A stretch of DNA of 64,000 nt, taken from assembly GCA_004794655.1 (NCBI GenBank), contig SMMW01000046.1, positions 1,214,001 to 1,278,000 on the forward strand, read 5' to 3'. The number at the start of each line of letters is the position of its first letter. Positions within the stretch are counted from its first letter, which is position 1. Below the pieces are notes generated by a model. That model ran no database searches and was not told where the DNA came from. It worked only from the letters and a program-made list of their open reading frames with translations. Positions 1 to 10,033 of this stretch are shown here, one piece after another. A program made the translations under genes and the position numbers. The stretch is from Marisa cornuarietis. Lineage: Eukaryota; Mollusca; Gastropoda; Architaenioglossa; Ampullariidae.

Positions 1-3000
1 AGGAAGGTATCGTGGCTACAAAAGGAACAAGTTCCGTTTTGTTCTTCAATGATGTCCACAACAAAGAAACACAAAGAATATTCTTGCTCTTGTGTTTAGT
101 GTTTTCCATGTCGTAACACTTCGCTTGAAGTTGGGAGAAAATCAAGACAAAACCTTAAACGCAGAAGACTAACACCTTTAACCTCTACCTGCGAAAGATA
201 TTGTCCAACCTCGGCAATTTTATTATCAGATTTTAAAATCTGATTTAACAGTTTTTCTGATATGTCACACATGACTCCGATGTTCATACTTCTCATCAGT
301 ACTTGATATTCCTACCGACACATTGCTGCGTCACGATTAGGCAAAATATTTCATTACATCCACCCTGCCCCCACTTTCCCCCTGAAACTGCGTTAGGGAG
401 GAATATTATAACAGGAAGTACAAGGAGCCCTTTAGATAAAACACCGACTTGGTATACATGTAAACACTTGTCGACGATACAGTTTTCTTGTCCATCTTAC
501 AACAGCATTAACCTCGATGTTAGAAATGGCAGGTACAGGAGCTAGCGATCTTATAATAATATTAACAACGGAAACTTCAAAATTTTTGTTAATTTGTGAC
601 AACAAACGAGAGCTCTCGTTATACAGCGATTTTTCAAAAGCCACAACCTTCACATTTTGCTTTTGTGTATACATTGAAGGGGACATATCTGTGGTATAAC
701 TCCGGTTACAAATATGTTATTGTATAGTCAGTGTTATCTTCATATGTAGATGATACAACTGCAGTTAAACTTACAGATTAGTGAAGGTAAATGCAGTCAG
801 TACAACATAGTTGTGAATGTAACGGCAGCCATCATTACTTATCTGTTGTTGTAGCTGCCATTAAAGCAGCCGTTTCTGCAAAGCAGTTGCAGTCAGTTCC
901 TAATGTAACTGCAGTCAGTGATGTATTTGTTAATATCTGCAGCTACAATCGTGTACCGGAGAATTAAAGTCCAGTCAAAGGTATTTATTTGTCTGTACAT
1001 GTAGTCTGTCATTACACAGGAGACACTTTGTATGACTGAGTCCAAATGACACATTAGTCTATGTTAAATATTTGTTACTATCCGCAATTTGTGAATGTAG
1101 CTCATCATTCTCTGGTGAATGTAGCTGCAGTCCATTTTAAATGTTAGTACCCGCCATGTGTGAGTGGAACATTCTCTGGTCAATGGACTATAGCAGCTGC
1201 CTGAGGCGATGAAGAGGAAGATGTCCAGATGACTAAAAGGGTTGGGGGAAGGTGGGGTGGTAGACGTGGCCCTGATGGCCAGACCAGTGGCCGGTCGGCG
1301 GCGGGGAGGGCACGTCTTTGAAGTAAGAGACAGCGAGGTGCACGCGCACCGAGCCAGGGGAGACAACAAGGAACACGTGCCCGGCAAGGGACGGCACTCG
1401 AAGCTGGAAAATCGCTTGAGCCACCCCACCCACCCCCACCCTTCCGTTGGTTGGCTCCCAGCCTCACCATCGCAGTGTGACGCTGCTTACCGGAAGTAAC
1501 CCACGTGAACTCGCTCTGGCTGTAATTAGCTCGTCTTATTTACACGCTGTTCCCTGGGGAGCGACTCTTCTCCACCCCGCGACAAATTTTCATATTTCAC
1601 GCACACAAGTGTCAAAATGAGCGTCGGAGGAAAGAGGCATGAGCCTACACGTGAGCCCCCCGCTACCTGCGATGCGAGAGGAGAATACTCTGCGGGCAGT
1701 CACTCTCCAGCGAGCTTCGCCAGCAGAGGGCGCCGCAATCGGCCGCGTTACGGGTGGCACATGAATAACGAGGCGAGGGTTAAAGGTCAGAGCGGCTGCG
1801 AGTGAGCCGTGGAGTCAGCTGTTTGCGAGAGTCCACCTGCTTCAGTATGGCTGTCTCTTCTGACCTGCAGTCGGGGATTGCATTTCGTCTCTAGCGGACG
1901 AGAATTTGTCACTTCAAACGGTCGCCATTAACATGTCAGCCAGCCGGTGGGAAGTCGGTGCTTAGTGCGGAAGGGTATAGCTCACATTGACAGAGGGAGG
2001 GGAAAAATAACTGTCAGAACACCGATAAGATCACAATTTATTGATCCTACTTGTAAGCTCGTAAAACACGGAGTGATAAAGCCACTCGCTATACAATGAC
2101 TTGTTGATTATTTTCTTATTATATATAATTAAACGCTAAAGTGTGTTTAGGATAGCAAAGAAAATGGAAAGGAAGCGTCTTCCACCAAAATCAGACGCAG
2201 GCACTCTCTATATCACATCAGCATGTACTGTTTTATGTTACTATTGCTATCAGTCTGTGTATTATCAGCATGTAATGTTACTATTATTAGCAGTCGGTAT
2301 GTCACCTATTACGATCATCAGCAGCCTGTTATGATGACCAGCAACGTGTGAGTGCCGTGCTATTGTCTACCTGCAGACTTATTTTTATTTTGTGACCATC
2401 AGCAGGGAGGTATTCTGCATTGTGCTAAGATTACCACACAGCTTATATTTCAACTGTTGTGACCAGGAGTGTCGAGTGGGTATTCGGGTATTATGTAAAT
2501 ATTAAATAAAATACTGTCACGATTCCCAAGTCACCAGACTTTTTGCCAGCTCAGAGGAAGGAAGAGGTGTGGGTGGTCGGACTAGGCTGCTCTGTTTGCC
2601 GGGTGCCAAGTCGTCGCCTCTAAGAACGATGAGCGTTTCCACCCGCTAAAAGCCTGCACCGTGCACGTCTCGAGCCTCACGTGCTGCATGCACGTTGTGA
2701 GCTGATGGATCGCGCCGCTGACAAGCGCGAAAAAGCAGACGGCAGAATGGATGGGCGGCCCTTGCAAAGTTTATTCAGCGAAGCGCGGCGGCCATTTTGC
2801 CTGTCAGCGTCAGTCGCTATTTCGCTTCCTGTCGGCAAACGGGATCTAACTGCCTCGATAACGACAGCGGGCGAGTTATCGTTCCCATCCACGTAGTTAA
2901 GCCGCAGGGACGAGACTGCGGTGATGACGGCAGCAGGCGAGTTATCGCCCCTATCTGCGAAAGCTCCCGTCAGCAGACTTGTAAACGTTTACCTACAAAT

Positions 3001-5378
3001 CTTGTCGAGTCGACGACAGCCTGCCTGGGCCAGAGGTCGTGTGCATGAAGACCCTAAATAGCGATCAGCACCGTCTCCCAGAAGTCGCTTGCATGAAGCG
3101 TACCCGTCACTACAGATCGGCACCCTCGCTTGAGGTCGCTTACATGAAGAGGCTCCTACAAAGTAGTATCGTTATCAGCGGTCGCTTGCATGCATACTTT
3201 TGCTTTTAGTTTTTACAGTGTATGCATCTAAAAGCTCTGATTTGACTTTCAACATCTACATTACCATTTGTATACGGGGAGATATTTTGGCCACCAGCAG
3301 ACTGGTCTTCGGACACGCCGGCCCATTGGGAAGATGGTCCACCGCCAAAATTGTACTAGAGGAGGTAAGCTGCTAAAGGGTTCACGGGGCAGAAAAGCAA
3401 CTGAGGCATTGGAAAAAGAGGATGATGGTCTTTCGTTTAGATCGATGTCCTATGGCAACGTTCAATCAGCATTTAACAGTTCTCTTAGTGCCGTGCGCAA
3501 ACCGGAAAAGGGGGTCGAGCATATGTGCGTGACTGGTAACATTCTTTCACCGTGAGCGTCTTCCACGAGCTTCACGATTTCAGCTTCACTGACATGAATA
3601 ACGAGTGATTTGAATCAGAGATATGTTCTAAGTTTGACAAAGTCTTTTAACAGTTGCCCGCTCGTGCCGAAGTAATAATTTTAGACAGTGGTTAGCAGCA
3701 ACAAAGAACAAGTTGACTTTGCCTGCTTAATGCACGAGAGAGTCCGGCACGGTCTGCCTGTGACTGGCTCATTCACTCTTGACTTGAGTATGTAGAGAGA
3801 AGATTCATCGGCTGCTGCTATCGCCAGCACCTTTCCGAGTGAGGGGAACTGGACAGGAGGGGGGGGGAAAGTGATCTGAGAGAAGCCGTTTTCACGCATT
3901 TCAACCCTAGATGTACAGTAACTGACACATGAACAACACATTATTAAAACACACAACCACAAGCCTACTTTATGTCAGGGCTTTTAATAAATAACTAGTT
4001 TAAAACAACAATAAGAAGCTGACTTATTTATTTATTTTCTTGCAGAATATACTTTATGTACTTAATGTACGTCACTGAAATGTTCCTGTGAAATGTAAAG
4101 GCAGTGGGCAAAATATCCCTCTGCACATTTATGTCTCTGCAAAGGTTCGTTCCTGTACTGAAAATATGTATTGTTCGACAGCTTTGTGAATATTTATTAA
4201 TGCATATCTTTAAACAGTGATAATTTTCACATTTGTATTTATTTCCACATATATATCCAGCAACTGTTATTTAGAATCAACGTCTGATGCTGCAGACGAT
4301 ATTTTCCCATTCTGCATCTACAGCCCGGCAAAGATGTTCCAACTGAAGATGTTCATTTGCTCATCGTGGTGACTTGTACGCGTTCATTGACGTTCATACC
4401 CACGATCTAATATTGGGATAGAGAAGGATTGAACACGGGTCATTTTTCTGAAATTCTGATGCGAAATTTCAACCGCATGTCAGCACGAAGTGTTCTCTTA
4501 GTATCCCTTACAACCGCTATTTTCTTTTTTCGAGTTTTTAGGCATTCACCATCGGAAAGCAAAAATACTACCTTGTCTCCTGTTTTTTGTTTAGTTTAAT
4601 GTTACGACAGTTTATTACACAACAGTAATCTTTTCCATCCATCTTAAATGAACCCCTTTACGTTTGTAGGGCCCGGTAAAGGCAGTGGACAATAGACTGA
4701 TGCCCGCTTCTGTTTTAACCGCCGACGAGTGTGTACTGCGCATGCGCTGAATAACTGACGAAATTGAGTAGGAACAAAGATATTAAATGCTAATTAATAA
4801 TATTAAGTATGTTTGGTAGAAACATGGGGAAGATTTTTAAGAGAACATTGGAATATGTGAGCGCAAGCATGAACGTTGGGGGTAAGCTTACAGAGAGATG
4901 TCAGTGGACAAAGAAATAACAACAGGTGTCAAAGCAGACCCTCGTTTTGTGCAACAGGTGTCCAGTCATAATCTCCTCAGTTTGCTTGGAAACAGCGCGG
5001 GGTGCGCCTCCGACACGGACACCACTTTCCCGATCAAAAGGCGCCGACTTTGTGTCGGATCGCACTGCCTGATATGACTGCCCTTTGAGAAGATAACGAG
5101 AACTAACAGGAAACATGGTGGACACTGAGGATGCTTGTTTGACGGCTGGAGATGTCCGAGGTCTTGTGCTGCCCCTGTCTGGCTGACCAGTCAGCGCTGT
5201 GGACCCATCAGGTCCTCGTAACTGTTGTTGTCTTCTGTGTGGATCCTGTAGACTGTTCCACGTGAACCACTCACTTACTTTCATTTCGGTTTGCGCTGTG
5301 CACGATACGAAAAATCTGTTCCGGACTTAACGCCTGATAAAGGACTTCAAACGAAGAAAACGGCTCACAGTTATCCAT
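1..5378 (-). CDS. Unrecognised multi-exon gene, 5' part (runs off left edge)
   Basis: Minus-strand gene built from four proposed exons: 5378-5279 (ATG at 5378, 33 codons plus 1 nt), 688-501 (188 nt), 311-189 (123 nt) and 15-1 (continues off the window). Seen: the ATG has an ACCATGG context. Exon 1 ends at a consensus donor (GTAAGTGAG). Exon 2 starts after CCACAG in the phase needed and ends at GTAAGA; exon 3 follows GGTAG and ends CAG|GTAGAG; exon 4 follows a good pyrimidine tract and TTTTGTAG. All phases fit (1, 0, 0), giving at least 142 codons without a stop. The peptide includes FEVLYQALSPEQIFRIVHS, then EKSLYNESSRLLSQINKNFE and MCDISEKLLNQILKSDNKIA, so it looks soluble and largely helical with no signal peptide. 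I do not recognise the family. The exon 3 acceptor is the weakest link, and an unseen exon could lie in the 4.6 kb first intron. Confidence 0.55.
689..5278 (-). other. Proposed first intron of the left-edge gene
   Basis: No convincing exon is seen here on either strand. About 730-1130 is a degenerate repeat built on GTAACTGCAGTCAGT-like words. The stretch 1240-1830 is GC- and CpG-rich and carries a short plus-strand start (ATG at 1617) with a GTGAGC donor-like site 11 codons later, which is weak. About 2790-3210 has two copies of a GCGGGCGAGTTATCG-like block and irregular copies of a GTCGCTTGCATGAAG-like block. A palindromic GCGCATGCGC (NRF-1-type) site lies at about 4738. Confidence 0.3.
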
Positions 5379-5439
5379 GGTAACAGATTACAACAACAGG
5401 AAAAGAACTCCAGCGGAGCGATTTGGCCACATTGCTGCA

Positions 5440-5453
5440 TTCTGATTGGTCAG
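5440..5453 (-). promoter_or_regulatory. CCAAT (NF-Y-like) box
   Basis: On the minus strand the site reads CTGACCAATCAGA, which matches the NF-Y consensus. It lies about 70 bp upstream of the ATG at 5378 of the left-edge gene. No TATA box is seen here, as expected for a broadly expressed gene. The role is inferred from position and motif. Confidence 0.35.
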
Positions 5454-5579
5454 TAGACAGCTTAGGTTGTGTTGCTGCCGAGACCCCCACGGGGCAAATA
5501 TCCGAACTTCAAAGTTATTCTTCCAGAAATATATCAATTTATCAATATCAATATCAAAGGTTATCTTTATACCGCCATA

Positions 5580-5740
5580 TCCCAGCCCTAAGAGCAGGCT
5601 CATGGCGCTTTACAAATGATACAAATGATACTAATTATAACAACAATAATCATGATAGGAAGAAATTGAAGAAACCAACCAAGAGGACAGGAAAGAAAAA
5701 GAAATAACGCATAGAAACGGGAATAATAATAATAATAATA
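5580..5740 (+). repeat. Old retrotransposon-like 3' tail
   Basis: The words CTAAGAGCAGGCTCATGGCGC and then ACAAATGATAC..AATAATAAT resemble the GCGC-plus-ATT tails of the L2-like elements elsewhere in the window, but the stretch is heavily diverged. No coding part is attached. Confidence 0.3.
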
Positions 5741-5795
5741 CAAAATTGTAGTGCTATCTGATAAATAACTTCATGAATACGGTACTTCCTGTATA

Positions 5796-6008
5796 TTTTT
5801 AAACCCTCATCAACAGGGCTGGGCGAGCCGAGGATGCAGGCAATGTGGGCAAAGCAGGGATGCACAAGGCCGCTTACTGTAGTAACAGTCACCTTGAGAT
5901 CGTCCTGTGGACCAGCCGTCCGCCCAGTAAGCGGCCTTGCGCATCCTTGCTTTGCCCACATTGCCTGCATCCTCGGCTCGCCCAGCCATGTTGATGAGGG
6001 TTTAAAAA
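5796..6008. repeat. Foldback element: 84-bp inverted repeat with 45-nt loop
   Basis: Left arm 5796-5879 and right arm 5925-6008 are reverse complements over 84 positions with three mismatches by eye. The loop (5880-5924) starts with a small inverted repeat of its own (ACTG..CAGT). The arms open TTTTTAAACCCTCATCAACA. No target-site duplication is obvious. Reading frames over the arms are by-products of the symmetry. It could be a foldback or MITE-type element, or the source of a long hairpin RNA; the sequence alone cannot decide. Confidence 0.85.
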
Positions 6009-6326
6009 GCACTAGGGAAGATGCTGACAAGACCCCTTGCTGGCAAAACATGCGACCGACATGTAAACTATGCTAATTAGTGTCGCAAGATAGGGCAGGG
6101 TGGAAGCTACATCGCAAGAACATGTAACTCTAGCCGCACAATTTCAGAGTTATCCTTCTTGCCAGCAAGAGGGCAGTACAGATGCTGAATACAGTTGTGT
6201 CCTTGTCTTTCCTTCTCAGAGACCGTGTACTGATAAGGAATTCGTCAACACATACGTAACAATAATTCATTTTAGAAATATGTTTTGAGGCTTTTAAATG
6301 ACCCTGAGCTGTTTGTAGCGTGCCTT

Positions 6327-6327
<1 letters not shown>

Positions 6328-6373
<46 letters not shown>
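6328..6373. repeat. (GT)n microsatellite
   Basis: Pure GT dinucleotide run of 46 bp. Confidence 0.97.
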
Positions 6374-6376
<3 letters not shown>

Positions 6377-7176
6377 CAGATAGAAGTGACTGGTGTAAGT
6401 TACACTCGCTGTATATTTATATTCCTTGCCGAGGGCGCTGTGTTCTGCACTCTAACGATTCACAAGAAAAAAGCGGTGCCTTAAATGAACGATCATTTTC
6501 AGACACTTAAAGGTTCGCTCTTAATTAAAAACCGAACAAACACGAAATGCTTTCGACTGGTCTATTGATCAGTCATCTACAGGTTTTGTTTCTGAACATA
6601 AGCTGAACCTGTAGATAATATTTCCAAGATGGCTGCAGTCTCACAGGTAAATGATGCTGTAGACTATTTTGTACTATTTTTGTACTATTTGTACTGTACA
6701 CTATTTTGTACTAACACTTTCTTCTTACTTAAGAAGTAAAGAAAAAAAAGGAAAATTGGAGGGGGGGGAGGGAGAGATAAACGTCGCTGCTGAGTTATGT
6801 TCTTCCTAAACGACTGCGTGTATCTTTCCATATGTTCGTTCAGAGCTTTGCCTTGTAGTTTCTTTTATTATTACTACTGTTGCTGATTCATTTTTTTTTC
6901 GTCTTATTGTGTGAGAGTGATGTCCCTTAGCCTAACTGGGTTGGAGGGGGGCAGAGCTCTGTCATATTTTTGTCTGATCTGACGTCTTCCTCGTGTTGGA
7001 CTTGTGGTTGTGTATCTTTTTGATGGGCCTGCCATCATGCGTTTGGAATACGCTGCCTCTTTGGTTTCCGTGGCTTCGCAGACTTGACAATCGGCGCAGT
7101 TCTGTGGGCATCATGTCTCCTTGACTTTTGTTGACCAGTGAACTGTTAGGTGTGCTGGGGCTCATTGGTCGCCCTA
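6374..7176. other. Non-coding stretch, nothing recognised
   Basis: No supported gene. A TGTACTATTT word repeats at 6670-6710 and a G-rich run sits at 6760-6775. A 67-codon open frame on the minus strand (7165-6962) has no recognisable domain or splice context. Confidence 0.4.
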
Positions 7177-8059
7177 GTGTGCTGTGTGCTGTGTGTAGGA
7201 TGTGTTATTAGGAACTACATTGACTAGGGAGTGTATTACGACTAGTGTGATGTGTGCTGTGTGTAGGATGTGTTATTAGGAACTACATTGACTAGGGAGT
7301 GTATTACGACTAGTGTGATGTGTGCTGTGTGTAGGATGTGTTATTAGGAACTACATTGACTAGGGAGTGTATTACGACTAGTGTGATGTGTGGTGTGTGT
7401 AGGATGTGTTATTAGGAACTACATTGACTAGGGAGTGTATTACGACTAGTGTGATGTGTGGTGTGTGTAGGATGTGTTATTAGGAACTACATTGACTAGG
7501 GAGTGTATTACGACTAGTGTGATGTGTGCTGTGTGTAGGATGTGTTATTAGGAACTACATTGACTAGGGAGTGTATTACGACTAGTGTGATGTGTGCTGT
7601 GTGTAGGATGTGTTATTAGGAACTACATTGACTAGGGAGTGTATTACGACTAGTGTGATGTGTGGTGTGTGTAGGATGTGTTATTAGGAACTACATTGAC
7701 TAGGGAGTGTATTACGACTAGTGTGCTGTGTGCTGTGTGTAGGATGTGTTATTAGGAACTACATTGACTAGGGAGTGTATTACGACTAGTGTGATGTGTG
7801 CTGTGTGTAGGATGTGTTATTAGGAACTACATTGACTAGGGAGTGTATTACGACTAGTGTGATGTGTGCTGTGTGTAGGATGTGTTATTAGGGACTACAT
7901 TGACTAGGGAGTGTATTACGACTAGTGTGCTGTGTGCTGTGTGTAGGATGTGTTATTAGGAACTACATTGACTAGGGAGTGTATTACGACTAGTGTGATG
8001 TGTGCTGTGTGTAGGATGTGTTATTAGGAACTACATTGACTAGGGAGTGTATTACGACT
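7177..8059. repeat. 68-bp minisatellite, about 13 copies
   Basis: The unit spacing is 68 bp, for example the word GTAGGATGTGTTATTAGGAA at 7195, 7263 and 7331. Units are nearly identical over the 50-bp core from GTAGGATG to TACGACTAGTG. Nearly all variation sits at two sites in the GTG-rich linker (GTGATG or GTGCTG, then TGCTG or TGGTG). The near-identity implies recent expansion or gene-conversion-like homogenisation. Confidence 0.95.
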
Positions 8060-8280
8060 TGTGCGATACCATTGACAGCCAGCTTCCGCTCTCTTTGTCG
8101 TGTATCCGCGAGTACATCACGGAATGCTTTGATATTGAAGAAATCCTCTTAGTATGCTTTAATATATATTTTAATACATGAATCATAATGTACAATATCT
8201 CCGCTCAAACACAGCGTTGTATCGTAGTATTTGTATTTATTTGAAAGTCAAATTAATAGTATTGTCAACAAGCTCTCGCT

Positions 8281-8465
8281 GGCGGTCCGGTGGCGCAATG
8301 ATTAGGGCCTGTCACCAATACAGTGGAGGTTGGCTGTCTTGGGTTCAGTCTCGGGCACGCTGTTCTTTCTTTGCATATGGCATCTGTTTACAGGGCTGGA
8401 TGCATTGCCATGATATAGCCTTAGTTGCTGGCTCGGCGTAAAACACCAATTAAAAAAAACAAACA
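8281..8465 (+). mobile_element. tRNA-derived SINE, family A, copy 1
   Basis: The head carries a pol III A box (TGGCGCAATGATTAGGGCC) and a B-box-like GGTTCAGTCTC, followed by a GGGCACGCTGTTCTTTC body and an A-rich (AAAC)n tail. A perfect 14-bp target-site duplication, AACAAGCTCTCGCT, flanks it at 8267-8280 and 8466-8479. Related copies are at 26072-26226 and, on the minus strand, 58139-58289. Confidence 0.92.
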
Positions 8466-8734
8466 AACAAGCTCTCGCTCTCTGGCTCATTGTCTGAGTG
8501 ATACAGAGAGCGGTTTGTAGCGAGTTTGTCGTTTCTTAAATATTAATTGAGACTAAGGCCCTGAGGGGCATGCCTTAAACTCTATTTATTTTGTAACACA
8601 TTTAAATCCTTATTTATTGATTTTTTTTTAACGATGTTGTTATAAAACACATTCACATCGTGCGTCGTGTTATCAGGACGATGGTGCACTTGAAATGGGT
8701 GGCGAAGAAAACTTCGATGTTCCTTCGATGTTCT

Positions 8735-9460
8735 TTCTCGACTTGACTACTGCAACTCCTTGCTGGCAGGCTGCCCCTCATCCCTCATTGAGAGACTCCA
8801 GAGAGTACAGAACTCTGCTGCGCGTCTGGTGCTTAGAGCCACGAAAAGGGACCATGTCACTCCTCTCCTTCGTTTCTACACTGGCTACCCATCTGTTCTG
8901 GCATTCAGTACAAACTGTCTGTGCTGTGTTTTAATTTCTTTGCTGGCTCCTGTCCTGACTATTTCTCTGAACTTCTCATCCCTTACTCTCCGTCCAGACA
9001 ACTACGCTCTTCGTCTGACGACCGTATCCTAACTGTTCCTGTCACCAGAACAACAACATATGGTCACAGGACATTTGGCTACTGTGCTGCAAAACAATGG
9101 AACTCTCTTCCTTTCCATATCCGCCACCTTCCTACAACTGAATCTTTCAAATCTGCACTTAAAACGCACCTCTTCCTTGAGCACTACTCCTAACACAGTC
9201 CACACAATGCTCGTCCTTCTTACCCGCCCCCTTCCCTCTTGCTACTTTACCCATCTTTCTCGCAGAATCACTATATTTCTCTGTTCCTGTTACTTGATGC
9301 CTTTTGTTTTCTGTTTCGTCAGTACTGTCGTTTTCTTTCGTCCCCTGTGTTCTGTATCTACTTAGTCCACGTCTCGTCCTCGTTTCAAGCGCTAAGAGCA
9401 TGCTCTCTATGAGTGTCAATATGCGCTATAAACATCTTCACTATTATTATTATTATTATT
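8735..9460 (+). mobile_element. 5'-truncated L2/CR1-like non-LTR retrotransposon
   Basis: The 3' end of a reverse-transcriptase ORF spread over shifted frames. LLAGCPSSLIERLQRVQNSA is at about 8760-8820, then KRDHVTPLLRF, then a separate frame with RTTTYGHRTFGYCAAKQWNS and HIRHLPTTESFKSALKTHLF ending at about 9190. These words are typical of the C-terminal part of L2/CR1-clade polymerases. The catalytic palm is absent (5' truncation) and at least two frameshifts break the frame. A 3' UTR of about 250 bp ends CTATGAGTGTCAATATGCGC and (ATT)n, the tail seen on other copies here. It is not functional. Confidence 0.85.
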
Positions 9461-9952
9461 TATCTGCCCCCGAAAGTTTCAGTTGGGTGCCTTTCAGATC
9501 TATAGGTAAAAATAGAGGTTAGAGTAAGAAAAGTAGCTATTTTCTTCCATTATTTATTTTGTGATACATTTTTACTTAAACTTGAAGACAAATTTGTTTA
9601 ATCATAATTAGTTTCATCAGGTCTACCTGGAGATCTGGGAAGAGTCTAGTAGTGCGATTCACACTCTCACAAGAGCTTTTTCCCAGTCTTGATGTTCTCG
9701 TCCTCGTCGTATGCTGAAAAATGATAAGCCTTTGTGTCGATTTTTGCATGCTAGGAAGCCTGGAATCGCACAACTAGTGCCTGGCATGTCAAATTAACTA
9801 CAACAATAGCTCTGAGACGCACTGTGTAAGCGAAGCCGGAAAAGGCGAAGGGATGAAAAAGCTAGCGCATGCGCGTCGCAAGTTATTTGTTCCCGCGCTC
9901 GAGTCGCTAGTCCTTCTTTCTCTATAGTCTATGGTCACACCATCTGTCATTT
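9461..9952. other. Non-coding stretch
   Basis: No gene seen. A palindromic NRF-1-type GCGCATGCGC lies at about 9867 in a short GC-rich patch. Confidence 0.4.
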
Positions 9953-10033
9953 GTGAAGCGCCTTGAGTTCGTCCTAAAGGGAGGATATATATATAAGGCG
10001 CTATACAAGCTAACTTTTATTATTATTATTACG
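9953..10033 (+). mobile_element. Retrotransposon 3' tail (GCGC..ATTn)
   Basis: The words AAGCGCCTTGAGTTCG, then AAGGCGCTATACAAGC and (TTA)n match the end structure of molluscan L2/CR1-like elements. Only the last 80 bp is present, as expected for extreme 5' truncation. Confidence 0.6.

Noticed and set aside
4901..5284. 127-codon minus-strand frame starting at ATG 5284
   Set aside because: That ATG lies inside exon 1 of the left-edge gene in another frame, and the rest is intron read-through past a consensus donor.
5650..6076. 133- and 80-codon frames with similar peptides on both strands
   Set aside because: They mirror each other because of the 84-bp inverted repeat.
7177..8059. CRISPR-like array (regular repeats)
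   Set aside because: There are no unique spacers; the whole 68-bp unit is repeated, and the genome is clearly eukaryotic.
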